NCBI GenBank assembly: GCA_017525505.1
Contig: JAFXSR010000051.1
Coordinates: 1 to 34,723 of the forward strand
DNA length: 34,723 bases
DNA from: Bacteroidales bacterium
Lineage (GTDB): Bacteria > Bacteroidota > Bacteroidia > Bacteroidales > WCHB1-69
Reading direction: 5' to 3'
Positions 6,934-15,951 of the stretch are shown one piece after another (within the stretch, counting starts at the first letter, position 1; each line of letters opens with the position of its first letter). The notes under the pieces are model-generated. The model searched no databases. It was not told the DNA's origin and saw nothing but the letters and a program-made list of their open reading frames with translations. The position numbers and the translations under genes are program-made.

Positions 6934-7986
6934 TTAGAATTTTCTTCTGACTAAATCGCATAAGGCCAAGTAGGCCGATGAAGTGGAATCCCAGAAATAC
7001 TGTTTTTTCAGACCTTCCATGGTATCGAAAGCCTCTTCGATATTCTCGCACTTATTCAAAGTATGAATAGCGTGACTGAACTCCTCACTCTTGTTCTTGA
7101 ACAATTCCCTGATAAACAAGAATTTATCATTGATTGACATGGCCTTGGTCAAATCAGCGATTTTGGTTTGCTGGAATTTTTCGCCCAAGTCCTTTTTCTG
7201 CTCGTTAAAAAGGTCGTTGAGAGAGCGCTGCTGGGGTTTCACCTCCACTTTGGGCTGAGTAAAAACTCTGGGAGCAGGCTCGATAATCGGTTCTGGCTCG
7301 GCTACCACTACCGGCTCAGGAGCTGCCACCGGTTCGGGTTTGGTTTCCACAATGGGTTCGTGAAGCTCTTCCTTCACTGGCTCGGGCTCAACCACTTTCA
7401 CGGGCTCGGGAACGGGCTCCGGCTCAGGAGCGACTACGGGTTCGGGTTTGACTTCCACAACAGGTTCGGGAGCCACTACCTTCACAGGCTCGGGCTCAAT
7501 CAGTTTCACCGGTTCAGGAACAGGCCCTGGCTCAGGAGCTACCTCCGGTTCGGGTTTGGCTTCCACTACCGGATCGGGCTCAGGAGCTGTCTCTACTTTG
7601 ACTTCAGGCTCGGAAAACAAATCGGGAATCTTCTGAATCAGAGATTTTTCTTCGAAAACCGCTTTGGGCACCGCCTTGACAAACTCCAAAATATCGACAT
7701 CCATTTCCTCGTTTTCCCCTTCCAACTGCTCTTCCTCCCTCATTTCAACCTTTTCCTCGACAAGCTCCTCCACTTCATTTTCCTTTTGCGGCTCATCTAT
7801 AGTTTCTTTCTTATTTTCAACAACTTCCTTCTCATCAAGAACTGGACAACGCAAAATCGCGAGATAGGCCTCTCTCAGATTCTGGAGCAGAATATCTTTT
7901 TCAATAGAAGAAATTTTATCCGTATTTTTTTTGATAAGCAAAAGATTATCAATAATTTGTCCTAAATCGTCATGAACAGTCTGCAT
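6934..7986 (-). CDS. Uncharacterised protein with Pro/Glu-rich repeats and conserved C-terminal domain
   Basis: The 350-residue protein has no signal peptide or membrane segment. Residues 1-50 form a predicted helical N-terminus. Residues 55-100 are highly acidic. Residues 134-238 are a proline-rich linker of roughly 36-residue repeats rich in PEP, PEPVK and VKPEP. Residues 255-350 are a helical domain ([45 protein letters not shown]) of a type I associate with conserved hypothetical proteins of Bacteroidales. The layout suggests two small helical modules held apart by a stiff spacer, perhaps bridging partners in the cytoplasm (inference). It is first in the likely operon with the C1 peptidase and divergent from tdk. 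Confidence 0.8.
   Translation of the reverse strand: MQTVHDDLGQIIDNLLLIKKNTDKISSIEKDILLQNLREAYLAILRCPVLDEKEVVENKKETIDEPQKENEVEELVEEKVEMREEEQLEGENEEMDVDILEFVKAVPKAVFEEKSLIQKIPDLFSEPEVKVETAPEPDPVVEAKPEPEVAPEPGPVPEPVKLIEPEPVKVVAPEPVVEVKPEPVVAPEPEPVPEPVKVVEPEPVKEELHEPIVETKPEPVAAPEPVVVAEPEPIIEPAPRVFTQPKVEVKPQQRSLNDLFNEQKKDLGEKFQQTKIADLTKAMSINDKFLFIRELFKNKSEEFSHAIHTLNKCENIEEAFDTMEGLKKQYFWDSTSSAYLALCDLVRRKF
7273..7587 (-). repeat. Coding tandem repeat for the PEP/PEPVK linker
   Basis: About three imperfect units of roughly 108 bp encode residues 134-238. The first two units are closest to each other (KPEP-VAPEP-PVPEPVK-EPEPVK order). Length variation by slippage would be expected. Confidence 0.7.
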
Positions 7987-8026
7987 AATTTAATGTCTTT
8001 AGCCTGAATAGTCCCAATAAATTTAC

Positions 8027-8034
8027 TAATTTTG
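8027..8034 (+). promoter_or_regulatory. Candidate -7 box for tdk
   Basis: TAATTTTG matches TAnnTTTG and lies 56 bases before the tdk ATG in the 104-bp divergent spacer. A matching -33 is weak. Confidence 0.45.
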
Positions 8035-8090
8035 CCTTCCGAAAAAGTCTTCAAAAATACAAAAATTATCAATATCAAACACCATAAAAA

Positions 8091-8678
8091 ATGTTTTTGG
8101 AAAGTAAGGCGAGCAGAAGCAAAAACAAGGGCTGGATTGAGGTGATTTGCGGTTCCATGTTTTCGGGGAAAACAGAGGAATTGCTGCGTCGGATCCGCAG
8201 AGCCACCTTTGCCAACCAGAAAATCGAGCTGTTCAAACCCGCCATTGATGTCCGTTATGACGAAGCCGACGTGGTGTCGCACGACGAGACTTCAATGGTA
8301 TCCACACCCGTTCACAATTCCTCCGAAATATTGTTGTATGTGAACATGGAAACTGTGGAGGTAGTGGGTATTGATGAGGTGCAGTTTTTCGATGATGGCA
8401 TTGTTGACGTGTGTAATCAACTGGCATCCTGTGGAATACGTGTTATCGTGGCTGGTTTGGACATGGACTACCTGGGCAAGCCTTTCGGTCCCATGCCCCA
8501 GCTGATGGCAGTGGCGGAATATGTGTCGAAAGTGCATGCCATTTGCACCCGCTGCGGCGACTTGGCGCAGTACTCGCTCCGCATAGTACGCAACGACAAA
8601 CAAGTAATGCTGGGGGAGAAAGAGAGTTACATGCCACTATGCCGACACTGCTATAACGAGTTGAAAACTGAAAACTGA
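8091..8678 (+). CDS. tdk: Thymidine kinase, type II
   Basis: The 195-residue enzyme phosphorylates thymidine or deoxyuridine with ATP in pyrimidine salvage. Walker A is GSMFSGKT at 21-28. DEVQF at 95-99 supplies the catalytic glutamate (Glu96). The lasso zinc site is complete: Cys152, Cys155, Cys184 and Cys187 (CTRC and CRHC). Length fits the bacterial TK1-like family. The last codons (ELKTEN, stop) are written in a TTGAAAACTGAAAACTGA short repeat, so the C-terminus was probably reshaped by repeat expansion. It is divergent from the Pro/Glu-repeat gene. Confidence 0.95.
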   Translation: MFLESKASRSKNKGWIEVICGSMFSGKTEELLRRIRRATFANQKIELFKPAIDVRYDEADVVSHDETSMVSTPVHNSSEILLYVNMETVEVVGIDEVQFFDDGIVDVCNQLASCGIRVIVAGLDMDYLGKPFGPMPQLMAVAEYVSKVHAICTRCGDLAQYSLRIVRNDKQVMLGEKESYMPLCRHCYNELKTEN

Positions 8679-8694
8679 GAACCGAAAGATTCGG
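8661..8694 (+). repeat. Short repeat over the tdk stop plus triloop hairpin
   Basis: A degenerate GAAAACT unit is repeated across the stop codon (8661-8681) and is followed by a hairpin CCGAA-AGA-TTCGG at 8682-8694. The hairpin has no T-tract, so termination here is doubtful. Confidence 0.5.
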
Positions 8695-8697
8695 ATA

Positions 8698-8727
8698 TTT
8701 GGCACATTGAAAAAATTTGTATCTTTG
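8698..8727 (+). promoter_or_regulatory. Promoter of the LutA-like gene
   Basis: A -33 TTTG (8698-8701), an 18-bp spacer and a -7 TATCTTTG (8720-8727) give the best full Bacteroidota promoter in the window. It places the start of the next gene at ATG 8747 and excludes the in-frame TTG at 8717, which lies inside it. Confidence 0.75.
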
Positions 8728-8746
8728 CAGGTTAAAAAATCAAATC

Positions 8747-9484
8747 ATGGCAGATCAAGGCAATCATGTTAATTTGTTCATTCCCTGCGAAATGGACATG
8801 TTTAGTCCCTCTGTGGCACAAAGCGTTGTGCGCCTATTGGAAAAGCTGGGTCTCGAGGTGCATTACAAAACCGAGCAAACCTGCTGCGGACGGAATTTCT
8901 ATTTTTCAGGCGAAATTGAAACTGCCAAGGAGTTAGGAACGAAAATGATGGCCGAGTACGAGAACAACAAATGTCCCCTCGTCATTCCCTCCGCCGCATG
9001 TGCCGGCTTTATCCGCAAATATTACAGTCAGCTGTTGACCAATGTAAGTGTGGTCAACGACCTGAAATTCTTTGTGTCCAACACCTACGAACTGTGCGAT
9101 TTCATTGTCAACCAGTTGGGACTGACCACCGTAGGCAACCATTTCCCGCAAAGGGTTTTCTATTTCAAATCGTGTGCGGCCCGCAACATGTACGAGCTGC
9201 AGGATGAGGCCGAAGTACTGCTGAAAAATACCAAAGGTCTCGAGCTCCTCACCGACCCTGACATGAACGACTGCTGCTCCGCCAACGGACGTTTCTCGGT
9301 CATCAACCCCGAGGTGTCGGACCAGATGATTGAAAAAATCGTGACCAAAATTTATTCCATGGGTGCCCAATATGTGACCTCTACCGACATCAACTGTCTG
9401 CAACACATGGACGCCTTCATACAATCCAAAGGAATGGGCCTTGAGGTTATCCACATCGCTGACATTCTCAATGCCGAAGACTAA
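8747..9484 (+). CDS. LutA/YkgE-like CCG-domain (Fe-S)-binding protein
   Basis: The 245-residue protein has two cysteine-rich (CCG) repeats, as in the LutA subunit of lactate oxidation complexes and in heterodisulfide reductase/GlcF. Half one has Cys14 (FIPCEMDMFSP), Cys46-Cys47-Gly (TCCGRNF) and Cys85. Half two has Cys143 (KSCAARN), Cys176-Cys177 (NDCCSANGRFS) and Cys217. The second motif reads CCS instead of CCG. LutA normally acts with LutB and LutC, but neither is nearby; serS starts 12 bases downstream. It may work with distant partners or have another redox role. The start is the ATG behind the promoter at 8698-8727. Confidence 0.8.
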   Translation: MADQGNHVNLFIPCEMDMFSPSVAQSVVRLLEKLGLEVHYKTEQTCCGRNFYFSGEIETAKELGTKMMAEYENNKCPLVIPSAACAGFIRKYYSQLLTNVSVVNDLKFFVSNTYELCDFIVNQLGLTTVGNHFPQRVFYFKSCAARNMYELQDEAEVLLKNTKGLELLTDPDMNDCCSANGRFSVINPEVSDQMIEKIVTKIYSMGAQYVTSTDINCLQHMDAFIQSKGMGLEVIHIADILNAED

Positions 9485-9496
9485 AAACAAAACAAC

Positions 9497-10771
9497 ATGT
9501 TACAGATTCAATTAATCCGCGAGAATCCCCAATTCGTTATCGACCGTTTGAAGGTCAAACATTTTGACGCTGAAGGTATTATCAGCGAAATTTCGCAATT
9601 GGATGTCGATATCAGACAAAACAAGAAAAGCCTTGACGACAACCTGATGGAGCAGAAAAAGCTGTCTGCCGAAATCGGCAAGCTGTTCAAGGAAGGCAAA
9701 GCCGCCGAGGCCGCTGACATGAAAGCACGCATCGCCGAGCTGAAAGAGGTGGAAAAGCAGCTGCAAGCCAAAGTGGCCGAAGCCGCCGACAAAATCCAGG
9801 AAAGGCTGTTCCTGATGCCCAACCTGCCCCACGCCTCCGTGCCGGAAGGCAAAACCGCCGCTGACAACGAAATCGTTTACACCGAAGGCGATGCCTCCAA
9901 TTTCGACTACGACGCCCTGCCCCACTGGGACTTGGTGAAAAAATACGACATCATCGATTTCGACCTGGGTTGCAAAATCACCGGCGCAGGTTTTCCAGTA
10001 TATAAGGGCAAAGGCGCCCGCATCCAGAGAGCACTGATAGACTTCTTCTTAGACGAGGCAGTCCAGCACGGATTCACCGAAATCCAGCCACCCTATATGG
10101 TGAACGAGGCTTCCGCTTACGGCACAGGCCAGCTGCCTGACAAAGAAGGCCAGATGTACCACTGCGAAGTGGACGATTTCTACTTGATTCCCACCGCAGA
10201 AGTGCCCATCACCAATATTTATCGTGACACTATCCTGAAAGAGAGTGATTTCCCCATCAAGAACTGCGGTTATTCAGCATGTTTCCGCCGCGAAGCCGGT
10301 TCCTACGGCAAGGATGTGCGCGGCCTGAACCGCCTGCACCAGTTCGACAAAGTGGAAATCGTGGTGATTGAGCACCCCGACCGCTCTTACGAGACCTTGG
10401 AAAAAATGAAAACCTACGCCATGTCGCTGCTGACCAAACTCGGTCTGCCCTTCAGGGTACTGCGCCTCTGCGGTGGCGACATCAGCTTCACCTCAGCGCT
10501 GACCTTCGATCTGGAGGTGTATTCCAAGGCTCAGCAGCGCTGGCTGGAAGTCAGCTCCGTTTCCAACTTCGAGAGCTTCCAGGCCAACCGCCTCAAACTG
10601 AGATTCAAAGACGAAGCCACAGGAAAAATGCGACTGGCTCACACCCTGAACGGAAGTGCCTTGGCACTGCCTCGCGTGCTGGCCGCCCTGCTGGAGAACA
10701 ACCAAACCGACAAAGGTATCATTGTACCCGAAGTCCTGCGAAAATACACAGGATTCGACATGATTGACTAA
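9497..10771 (+). CDS. serS: Seryl-tRNA synthetase
   Basis: The 424-residue class II synthetase charges tRNA-Ser with serine. The N-terminal 100 residues form the long antiparallel coiled coil that reads the tRNA variable arm (LDDNLMEQKKLSAEIGK through KEVEKQLQAKVAEAADKIQ). The catalytic core has motif 2 (CFRREAGSYGKDVRGLNRLH) and motif 3 (LNGSALALPRVLAALLENNQ) with the serine/ATP residues in place. It follows the LutA-like gene by 12 bases and its TAA shares one base with the start of the next gene, so the three are probably co-transcribed. Confidence 0.97.
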   Translation: MLQIQLIRENPQFVIDRLKVKHFDAEGIISEISQLDVDIRQNKKSLDDNLMEQKKLSAEIGKLFKEGKAAEAADMKARIAELKEVEKQLQAKVAEAADKIQERLFLMPNLPHASVPEGKTAADNEIVYTEGDASNFDYDALPHWDLVKKYDIIDFDLGCKITGAGFPVYKGKGARIQRALIDFFLDEAVQHGFTEIQPPYMVNEASAYGTGQLPDKEGQMYHCEVDDFYLIPTAEVPITNIYRDTILKESDFPIKNCGYSACFRREAGSYGKDVRGLNRLHQFDKVEIVVIEHPDRSYETLEKMKTYAMSLLTKLGLPFRVLRLCGGDISFTSALTFDLEVYSKAQQRWLEVSSVSNFESFQANRLKLRFKDEATGKMRLAHTLNGSALALPRVLAALLENNQTDKGIIVPEVLRKYTGFDMID

Positions 10772-12639
10772 TGATTCCCATGCGCCGTTTTCTTCTGACC
10801 TGTCTGCTCTTTCTCGTTTCCTCACTGGTATTTGCCCAGCAAACCCCTGAGGAACAGCTGGTTATTCAATATTACAAAGATGGCGAATACGAAAAAGCCA
10901 GCGAGTTGTTTGACAAAATCCAGCTGACTAAGAAAAACGCCTACTTGTATTACTACAATTTCCAGACACTATACGAATTACATGATTTGGACAAATTGGA
11001 AAAACTGGCCAAAAAACAGTGCAAGTTGTTTCCTGAACAGCAACGCTATCGCATCGACCTGGGCTTTGTGTACGAAATGTCCAACCAGATAGGGAAAGCC
11101 GAGAAAGAGTATCAGGGTGCCCTCAAGGAAATGACAGCTAAAGACTACAGTGTCAGGGAGATATACAGTGCTTTCTTGTCCAAAGGCAAAAGAGAATATG
11201 CCCTGAACGCCCTGTTGAAAGGCCGTACGCTGCTGAACAATGAAAAACTGTTCACCAAGGAAGTCACCGGCATATACAGCCAGCTGGGCCGCAGCGACAA
11301 GCTTTTCGAAGAAGCCTTAGCCTTGATCAGCGACAATGACGCCAAATTTCTGCCCCAAGCCGAAGAAATCATCCAGAATGCCCTCGCTGATGACGAGAAC
11401 CAGCAAAAATACACGATGATCAAAACGATGCTGCAGAAAAACATGCAGAAATATCCGGAAAACGACTGCTATACGCTGCTATTGGCATGGGTATATCAGG
11501 TCAACAAAGACTTTCCGGAGGCACTGATTCTGGCCAAGGCCTTAGACAAAAAAAACAAGGAGGACGGCTCCCGCCTGATACAGCTGGCCGTTAGCGCCCA
11601 ACAAGCCCGTGACTATGACATTGCCATTGAGGCCTTGAACTACGTCATTGAAAAAGGGCCCGAGAACGCTGAATATGACAATGCTGTCTCCAAACTTCTG
11701 GATATCAAATACCAGAAAATATCCAATACTTTTCCTGTCAAAAAACAGGAATTAACCGCTTTGGAAACCGATTATCAAAAATTTATCCAAGAAAAAGGCA
11801 TAGGTAGCTGTCCTTCCGAACAACTTCTACAATATGCCTCCTTGCTGGCATTTTACTTAGATAAACCGGCAGAGGCTTCCTCTTTGCTGGAAGAAGCCAT
11901 CAAGGTCACCGGGAGGGAACCCCGGCAAATTAACGAGTATAAGGTCAAATTAGCCGATATCTTATTATACATGAACAATATATGGGATGCCACGCTGCTG
12001 TATTCACAAGTGGACAAAGACATGCCCAATGACGAAATCGGCCAGATGGCCAAGTTCAAAAATGCCAAACTGTCTTTCTATATCGGAGAATTCGCATGGG
12101 CCAAAAGCCAGTTAGACGTACTGCGCGCCGCCACCTCAAAGCTCATCGCCAATGATGCCATGTATTTCTCCTTGCTGATTTCCGATAACGAAGACGAAGA
12201 GGAAGAGGAAGGCGACGAAGAAGACAGCTTGCTGTTCGCCCAGACCAAGACCAATATTCCGCTGCAATACTACGCAAAAGCAGACTTTCTGCTTTTCCAG
12301 AACAAAGTGGAAGAAGCTTATACCATGTTCGATTCCGTCATGATGATGTCCCCCTTCGGCACTTTGGTGGACGACGCTCTGTACCAGCAGGCACTGATAT
12401 TGATCAAGAAGAAAGACTACCTGACTGCGGAACAAATGTTACGTAAAATCGAGGAATCGCACAGCACTGAACTGCTTGCCGATGACGCCCTCTTCAAATT
12501 GGGAGATTTATACGAATACTTTATCCACGATCCCAACAAGGCGATGGATTGTTACCGCAAGCTGATGAGGGATTTCCCCTCCAGTTTATATATCACCGAA
12601 GCCCGTACGCGATTCAGAGCCTTGCGGGGTGACCAATAA
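10771..12639 (+). CDS. Exported tetratricopeptide-repeat protein
   Basis: The 622-residue protein has a signal peptide (RRFLLTCLLFLVSSLVFAQ) and is built of helical TPR-like repeats over most of its length (EYEKASELFDKI, LGDLYEYFIHDPNKAMDCYRKLMRDFP, and others), so it is a likely periplasmic scaffold. A short acidic run lies near residues 471-485 (NEDEEEEEGDEEDS). No enzymatic motif is seen. The ATG at 10771 overlaps the serS stop in TAATG, which suggests coupling; an ATG at 10780 would give the same signal peptide and is equally possible. rsmA starts 9 bases after its stop. Confidence 0.85.
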   Translation: MIPMRRFLLTCLLFLVSSLVFAQQTPEEQLVIQYYKDGEYEKASELFDKIQLTKKNAYLYYYNFQTLYELHDLDKLEKLAKKQCKLFPEQQRYRIDLGFVYEMSNQIGKAEKEYQGALKEMTAKDYSVREIYSAFLSKGKREYALNALLKGRTLLNNEKLFTKEVTGIYSQLGRSDKLFEEALALISDNDAKFLPQAEEIIQNALADDENQQKYTMIKTMLQKNMQKYPENDCYTLLLAWVYQVNKDFPEALILAKALDKKNKEDGSRLIQLAVSAQQARDYDIAIEALNYVIEKGPENAEYDNAVSKLLDIKYQKISNTFPVKKQELTALETDYQKFIQEKGIGSCPSEQLLQYASLLAFYLDKPAEASSLLEEAIKVTGREPRQINEYKVKLADILLYMNNIWDATLLYSQVDKDMPNDEIGQMAKFKNAKLSFYIGEFAWAKSQLDVLRAATSKLIANDAMYFSLLISDNEDEEEEEGDEEDSLLFAQTKTNIPLQYYAKADFLLFQNKVEEAYTMFDSVMMMSPFGTLVDDALYQQALILIKKKDYLTAEQMLRKIEESHSTELLADDALFKLGDLYEYFIHDPNKAMDCYRKLMRDFPSSLYITEARTRFRALRGDQ

Positions 12640-12648
12640 CATTAAGAC

Positions 12649-13416
12649 ATGCCTCTTGTCAAGCCCAAAAAGAACCTAGGACAACACTTCCTGCGCAATG
12701 AGGACATTGCCCGGCAAATTACCGAAAGCATCGTCTCCGGCCCTAAAAACGTGCTCGAAATCGGCCCCGGCATGGGAGTACTGACCAAGTATCTGATTGA
12801 GCAAGACTATGAGAATTTCAATGTGGTGGAAATTGACCGTGAATCGGTCGAGTATTTGCGGCAGCACTACCCTGCCTTGCGGGAGCACATCTGGCCTAAA
12901 GACTTCTTGACGCTGGATTTAGCCGACTTATTTGACCAATATCTGACCATTATAGGCAATTTTCCTTATAATATCTCCTCACAGATTCTTTTCAAAGTAC
13001 TGGACTACAAAGACTTAGTAAACGAGGTAGTGGGAATGTTCCAGAAAGAGGTTGCGGAAAGGGTGGCAGCGAAACCCGGCAACAGGCAATATGGCATCCT
13101 CAGTGTGCTTTTGCAAGCCTTTTATGATATTGAATACCTCTTCACGGTGGATGAGCACCAGTTCTTCCCTCCTCCGCAAGTGAAATCAGCGGTAATCCGG
13201 CTCACCCGAAATCCTGACAAACAATTGCGCTGCACCGAAAAACTGTTCAAACAAGTGGTGAAATCCGCTTTCAACCAACGCCGAAAGACTCTGCGTAACT
13301 CGCTAAGACAATATGATTTTTCGGACGAATACCTGCAAGATCCCATTTTTACCAAGCGGCCGGAACAACTCAGCGTTCAGGAATTCGAGCAGATATGCCT
13401 GAACATCAAAGCATAG
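12649..13416 (+). CDS. rsmA: 16S rRNA (adenine(1518)/(1519)-N6)-dimethyltransferase
   Basis: The 255-residue KsgA/RsmA enzyme dimethylates two adjacent adenosines in helix 45 of 16S rRNA late in 30S assembly. N-terminal KPKKNLGQHFLRNEDIA is the family start. The SAM-binding loop is NVLEIGPGMGVLT (35-47). The catalytic NFPY motif is at 104-107 (IGNFPYNIS). The C-terminal helical domain carries FNQRRKTLRNSL. It is the last gene of the run from the LutA-like gene and ends before the bidirectional terminator at 13457-13489. Confidence 0.96.
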   Translation: MPLVKPKKNLGQHFLRNEDIARQITESIVSGPKNVLEIGPGMGVLTKYLIEQDYENFNVVEIDRESVEYLRQHYPALREHIWPKDFLTLDLADLFDQYLTIIGNFPYNISSQILFKVLDYKDLVNEVVGMFQKEVAERVAAKPGNRQYGILSVLLQAFYDIEYLFTVDEHQFFPPPQVKSAVIRLTRNPDKQLRCTEKLFKQVVKSAFNQRRKTLRNSLRQYDFSDEYLQDPIFTKRPEQLSVQEFEQICLNIKA

Positions 13417-13456
13417 ACAATCCTAAACACCTTCAGCCACTCTTTGAAGAAAGCAT

Positions 13457-13489
13457 AAAAAAAACCGGAGCGATTCGCCCCGGTTTTTT
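13457..13489. terminator. Bidirectional terminator between rsmA and the C10-like gene
   Basis: An A8 tract, stem AAAACCGG / CCGGTTTT with an inner GCG-ATT-CGC stem, and a T6 tract separate the convergent genes ending at 13416 and 13507. Confidence 0.88.
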
Positions 13490-13506
13490 ATGTTCATGTA
13501 TCAATA

Positions 13507-15852
13507 TTATCTCACAACAATCTTACGAACGACTTTTCCTGTTGGAGTATCCAGATTCAAGAAATAGATACCGTTTGCCAACTCAGTAACAGGAACCTTA
13601 TAGTTTTGAGTTCCACCATTGTGGCTGAAAACATCATTGTACAGCACCTTGCCGCTCATATCCACAATACTTACACTGATATTCTGGGCTTCGCTCGTCA
13701 AATCCACATTCACGAAATTAGTAGCGGGATTAGGATAAACGCTCAAATCTGAAATACCTGTTTCCTGATTGATTTTATCTTCCACCAAAGCCCAATATTC
13801 CATTTCAAAACCATCGCCTTCCATCCAGTGGTCGGTAACGAATCTCACTTTGATTTTGTTGTTATACACCGTATAACCATCAGACTGTGGAGCATTATAC
13901 ACATCGAAGATACCCAATAATTCCGGAGTAGAACTGATTGTAGTGATTTCGATAAAATCGCCAGCTTTCAGGTCAAATTTTGGGAATTTGAAATAATAAC
14001 CATTGGTAATATGATAAGAATCCTGAGGATCTGGTTTGATAGTCCATGAACAAGTGGTAAGAGCGGGATAGTCCTCATCATCGCTGGAGATATCGGCCAC
14101 AAAGGCTTCGAATTCACTGGTATATGGTTGCAAGCTACCGGCGGAAACGAACGGGTCGTCGGTAAGAACATAGTGCGGGTAAGTCACTTCCTGACTTTCA
14201 GCACATGCAGAGATACCACTCTGATCATAAGTAGAAGAGTATTCCAACACGAAGCCATAATCCTCAATAGTGTCATTGGAAGTGAAAGTCACAAACACCT
14301 TGTCAGAGTTTACGGTAAATGAATTGGGCAGAGCTGGCAGATCAAATGACACCTGCTGAGCGGAACCCATTGTTTGGTCGTTTGCGGCAACAGTGAGATA
14401 CTGTCCCGAGAAAGACTGAACGAGGTTAGCGGCGCTCACTTCATCTTTGTAAATGGAGATCACATCATTGTTGGCCTCCGTGTTCAGGCGTTTGAAAGTG
14501 AAAGTATAGCTGTTAGCATTGGGAGCAGCGATTTCCCAAACGCGGTCAGAGTTGCTGGAATATTTCATATTTCCCGCACCATCACTGATGGTACCTGATT
14601 TAGCGGTAACGAGAGTTTCGCTTGTCACAGGTTTCTCGATACTCAAAGTGGCCGGTTGCAGGTATCTGATGACGCTTTCACCGTGTTTATAGGAGAAGTT
14701 ACTGCTGGTGTACATGTAGTAAGCTTTTCTCATTTCACTACTACCGGTTGTGGTAGAAGCCAAATTGACATGGAGGAACACACTTGAGCCCTCAGCTGAG
14801 TTAAGATACTTGTAACCGTCAACCACGAAGCACATATTGTTCAACATAGTCTGTTCTCTGTATGCGGAATAGAAAACAGGGCGTCTTGCATCCAAATCAG
14901 GCAACACATAATCAGCAATCCAAACGCTGTCATTTTGCACATCTGTAGGACGGAAAGTCATCTGTGCATCGGTTGAGAATCCCCAGTACTGCTTCAAAGC
15001 ATTATAAGCGTTGAAAGGTTCTGTTCTTGTTTTGTGGTTATTGGTTTCGGCGCTATAGTTCGTCAATGCGGTAGCTCCTGTATGGAACAACAGTTTTGAG
15101 ACTTCACCATTGTAATTGTTAATGGAAGAAGTCATAGCATCGTAATTATAGGTCACGTTATTCAGATTCAAGAAAATACGAGGATATGTCTCCTGAAAAG
15201 CACCCCAGTCAATAAAGGGGATGTAGCTCACGCCACCGTAGCCCTGAGTAGGATAACGGTAGTAGTTGATAATTGAAGACATCGCCAATGCCGCACTACC
15301 CACGATAGTACGGTTGTCCTTGGCGTTGGAGGCATTGCCATCGAAGGGACAATACTGGTTATAGTAAATGGACTGACCCCAAGAGGTGGTCAACAAAGGC
15401 ATGCATTCACGAACTTCAGCATCTTTAGTCCTGGTAAAATTTGCAGTGTTGTAGCGCTTCCATTCGTTGGCAGCCACGGCACTAACAGGAGCATCGGCAC
15501 GCTTTGCGGCCTTGATATTTTCCTTGTAGCTGCTGCAGAACGCATCATTCTCTTTGGAAGCCTCATAATCTGACTCGTAAGAGAAAGCTAAGATAGGATG
15601 ATAAAGCTCTGAGGCAGAAACAATAACAAATCCCTGATTGTTCAACTGGAAGCGATAGTACAGAGGCTCCCCGCTTTCGTCTGTCTCCGTGTACTGCAAA
15701 GTCAATTGGATGCTTGCGGCATTGATATGACACTGCTCTGTGAGAAAATTGGTGGCTGTTTGCTTGGCGTCATTGACTGTGACAACAGGGTTCACGGCGA
15801 ACGACCAAGTAAATAAAGAAACCAAAACGAATAAAAGAATAGATTTTTTCAT
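13507..15852 (-). CDS. C10 (streptopain)-family protein with degenerate active site and T9SS sorting domain
   Basis: The 781-residue protein has a signal peptide (MKKSILLFVLVSLFTWSFA) and a propeptide-like region to about residue 145 (QGFVIVSASELYHPILAFS). A C10 fold follows: SWGQSIYYNQYCPF, then GSAALAMSSIINYYRYP in place of the family GCVATAMAQxxxYHxYP. The catalytic Cys position is Ser186. The catalytic His block (HAFVCDGY in relatives) reads MCFVVDGY, with Met340 for His. The HVNWGW block reads HVNLAS. CUB-like beta domains follow. About the last 75 residues are a type A T9SS sorting domain (YPNPATNFVNVDL, SIVDMSGKVLYN, GIYFLNLDTPTGK). It is probably a non-proteolytic surface protein. The start at 15852 was chosen over 15873 because it begins the signal peptide. 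Confidence 0.85.
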   Translation of the reverse strand: MKKSILLFVLVSLFTWSFAVNPVVTVNDAKQTATNFLTEQCHINAASIQLTLQYTETDESGEPLYYRFQLNNQGFVIVSASELYHPILAFSYESDYEASKENDAFCSSYKENIKAAKRADAPVSAVAANEWKRYNTANFTRTKDAEVRECMPLLTTSWGQSIYYNQYCPFDGNASNAKDNRTIVGSAALAMSSIINYYRYPTQGYGGVSYIPFIDWGAFQETYPRIFLNLNNVTYNYDAMTSSINNYNGEVSKLLFHTGATALTNYSAETNNHKTRTEPFNAYNALKQYWGFSTDAQMTFRPTDVQNDSVWIADYVLPDLDARRPVFYSAYREQTMLNNMCFVVDGYKYLNSAEGSSVFLHVNLASTTTGSSEMRKAYYMYTSSNFSYKHGESVIRYLQPATLSIEKPVTSETLVTAKSGTISDGAGNMKYSSNSDRVWEIAAPNANSYTFTFKRLNTEANNDVISIYKDEVSAANLVQSFSGQYLTVAANDQTMGSAQQVSFDLPALPNSFTVNSDKVFVTFTSNDTIEDYGFVLEYSSTYDQSGISACAESQEVTYPHYVLTDDPFVSAGSLQPYTSEFEAFVADISSDDEDYPALTTCSWTIKPDPQDSYHITNGYYFKFPKFDLKAGDFIEITTISSTPELLGIFDVYNAPQSDGYTVYNNKIKVRFVTDHWMEGDGFEMEYWALVEDKINQETGISDLSVYPNPATNFVNVDLTSEAQNISVSIVDMSGKVLYNDVFSHNGGTQNYKVPVTELANGIYFLNLDTPTGKVVRKIVVR

Positions 15853-15894
15853 AGCTATGTTTTTAATTTGCATTATATTTCCATATTAAGATGG

Positions 15895-15902
15895 CAAAGA
15901 TA
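15895..15902 (-). promoter_or_regulatory. Candidate -7 box for the C10-like gene
   Basis: On the minus strand this reads TATCTTTG, a perfect TAnnTTTG, 42 bases before the ATG at 15852. A TTTG lies upstream but at 29 bp, longer than usual. Confidence 0.5.
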
Positions 15903-15951
15903 CAAAAAATTTCATATACTTTGCATGTTTGCAAAAAAAAATAACTATCTT

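Noticed and set aside
6905..7051. N-terminal extension of the C1 peptidase to an upstream start at 7051
   Set aside because: It would bury the signal peptide at residue 50 and overlap the preceding gene by 118 bases.
8717..8746. TTG start for the LutA-like protein
   Set aside because: The TTG lies within the -33/-7 promoter, upstream of any plausible transcription start.
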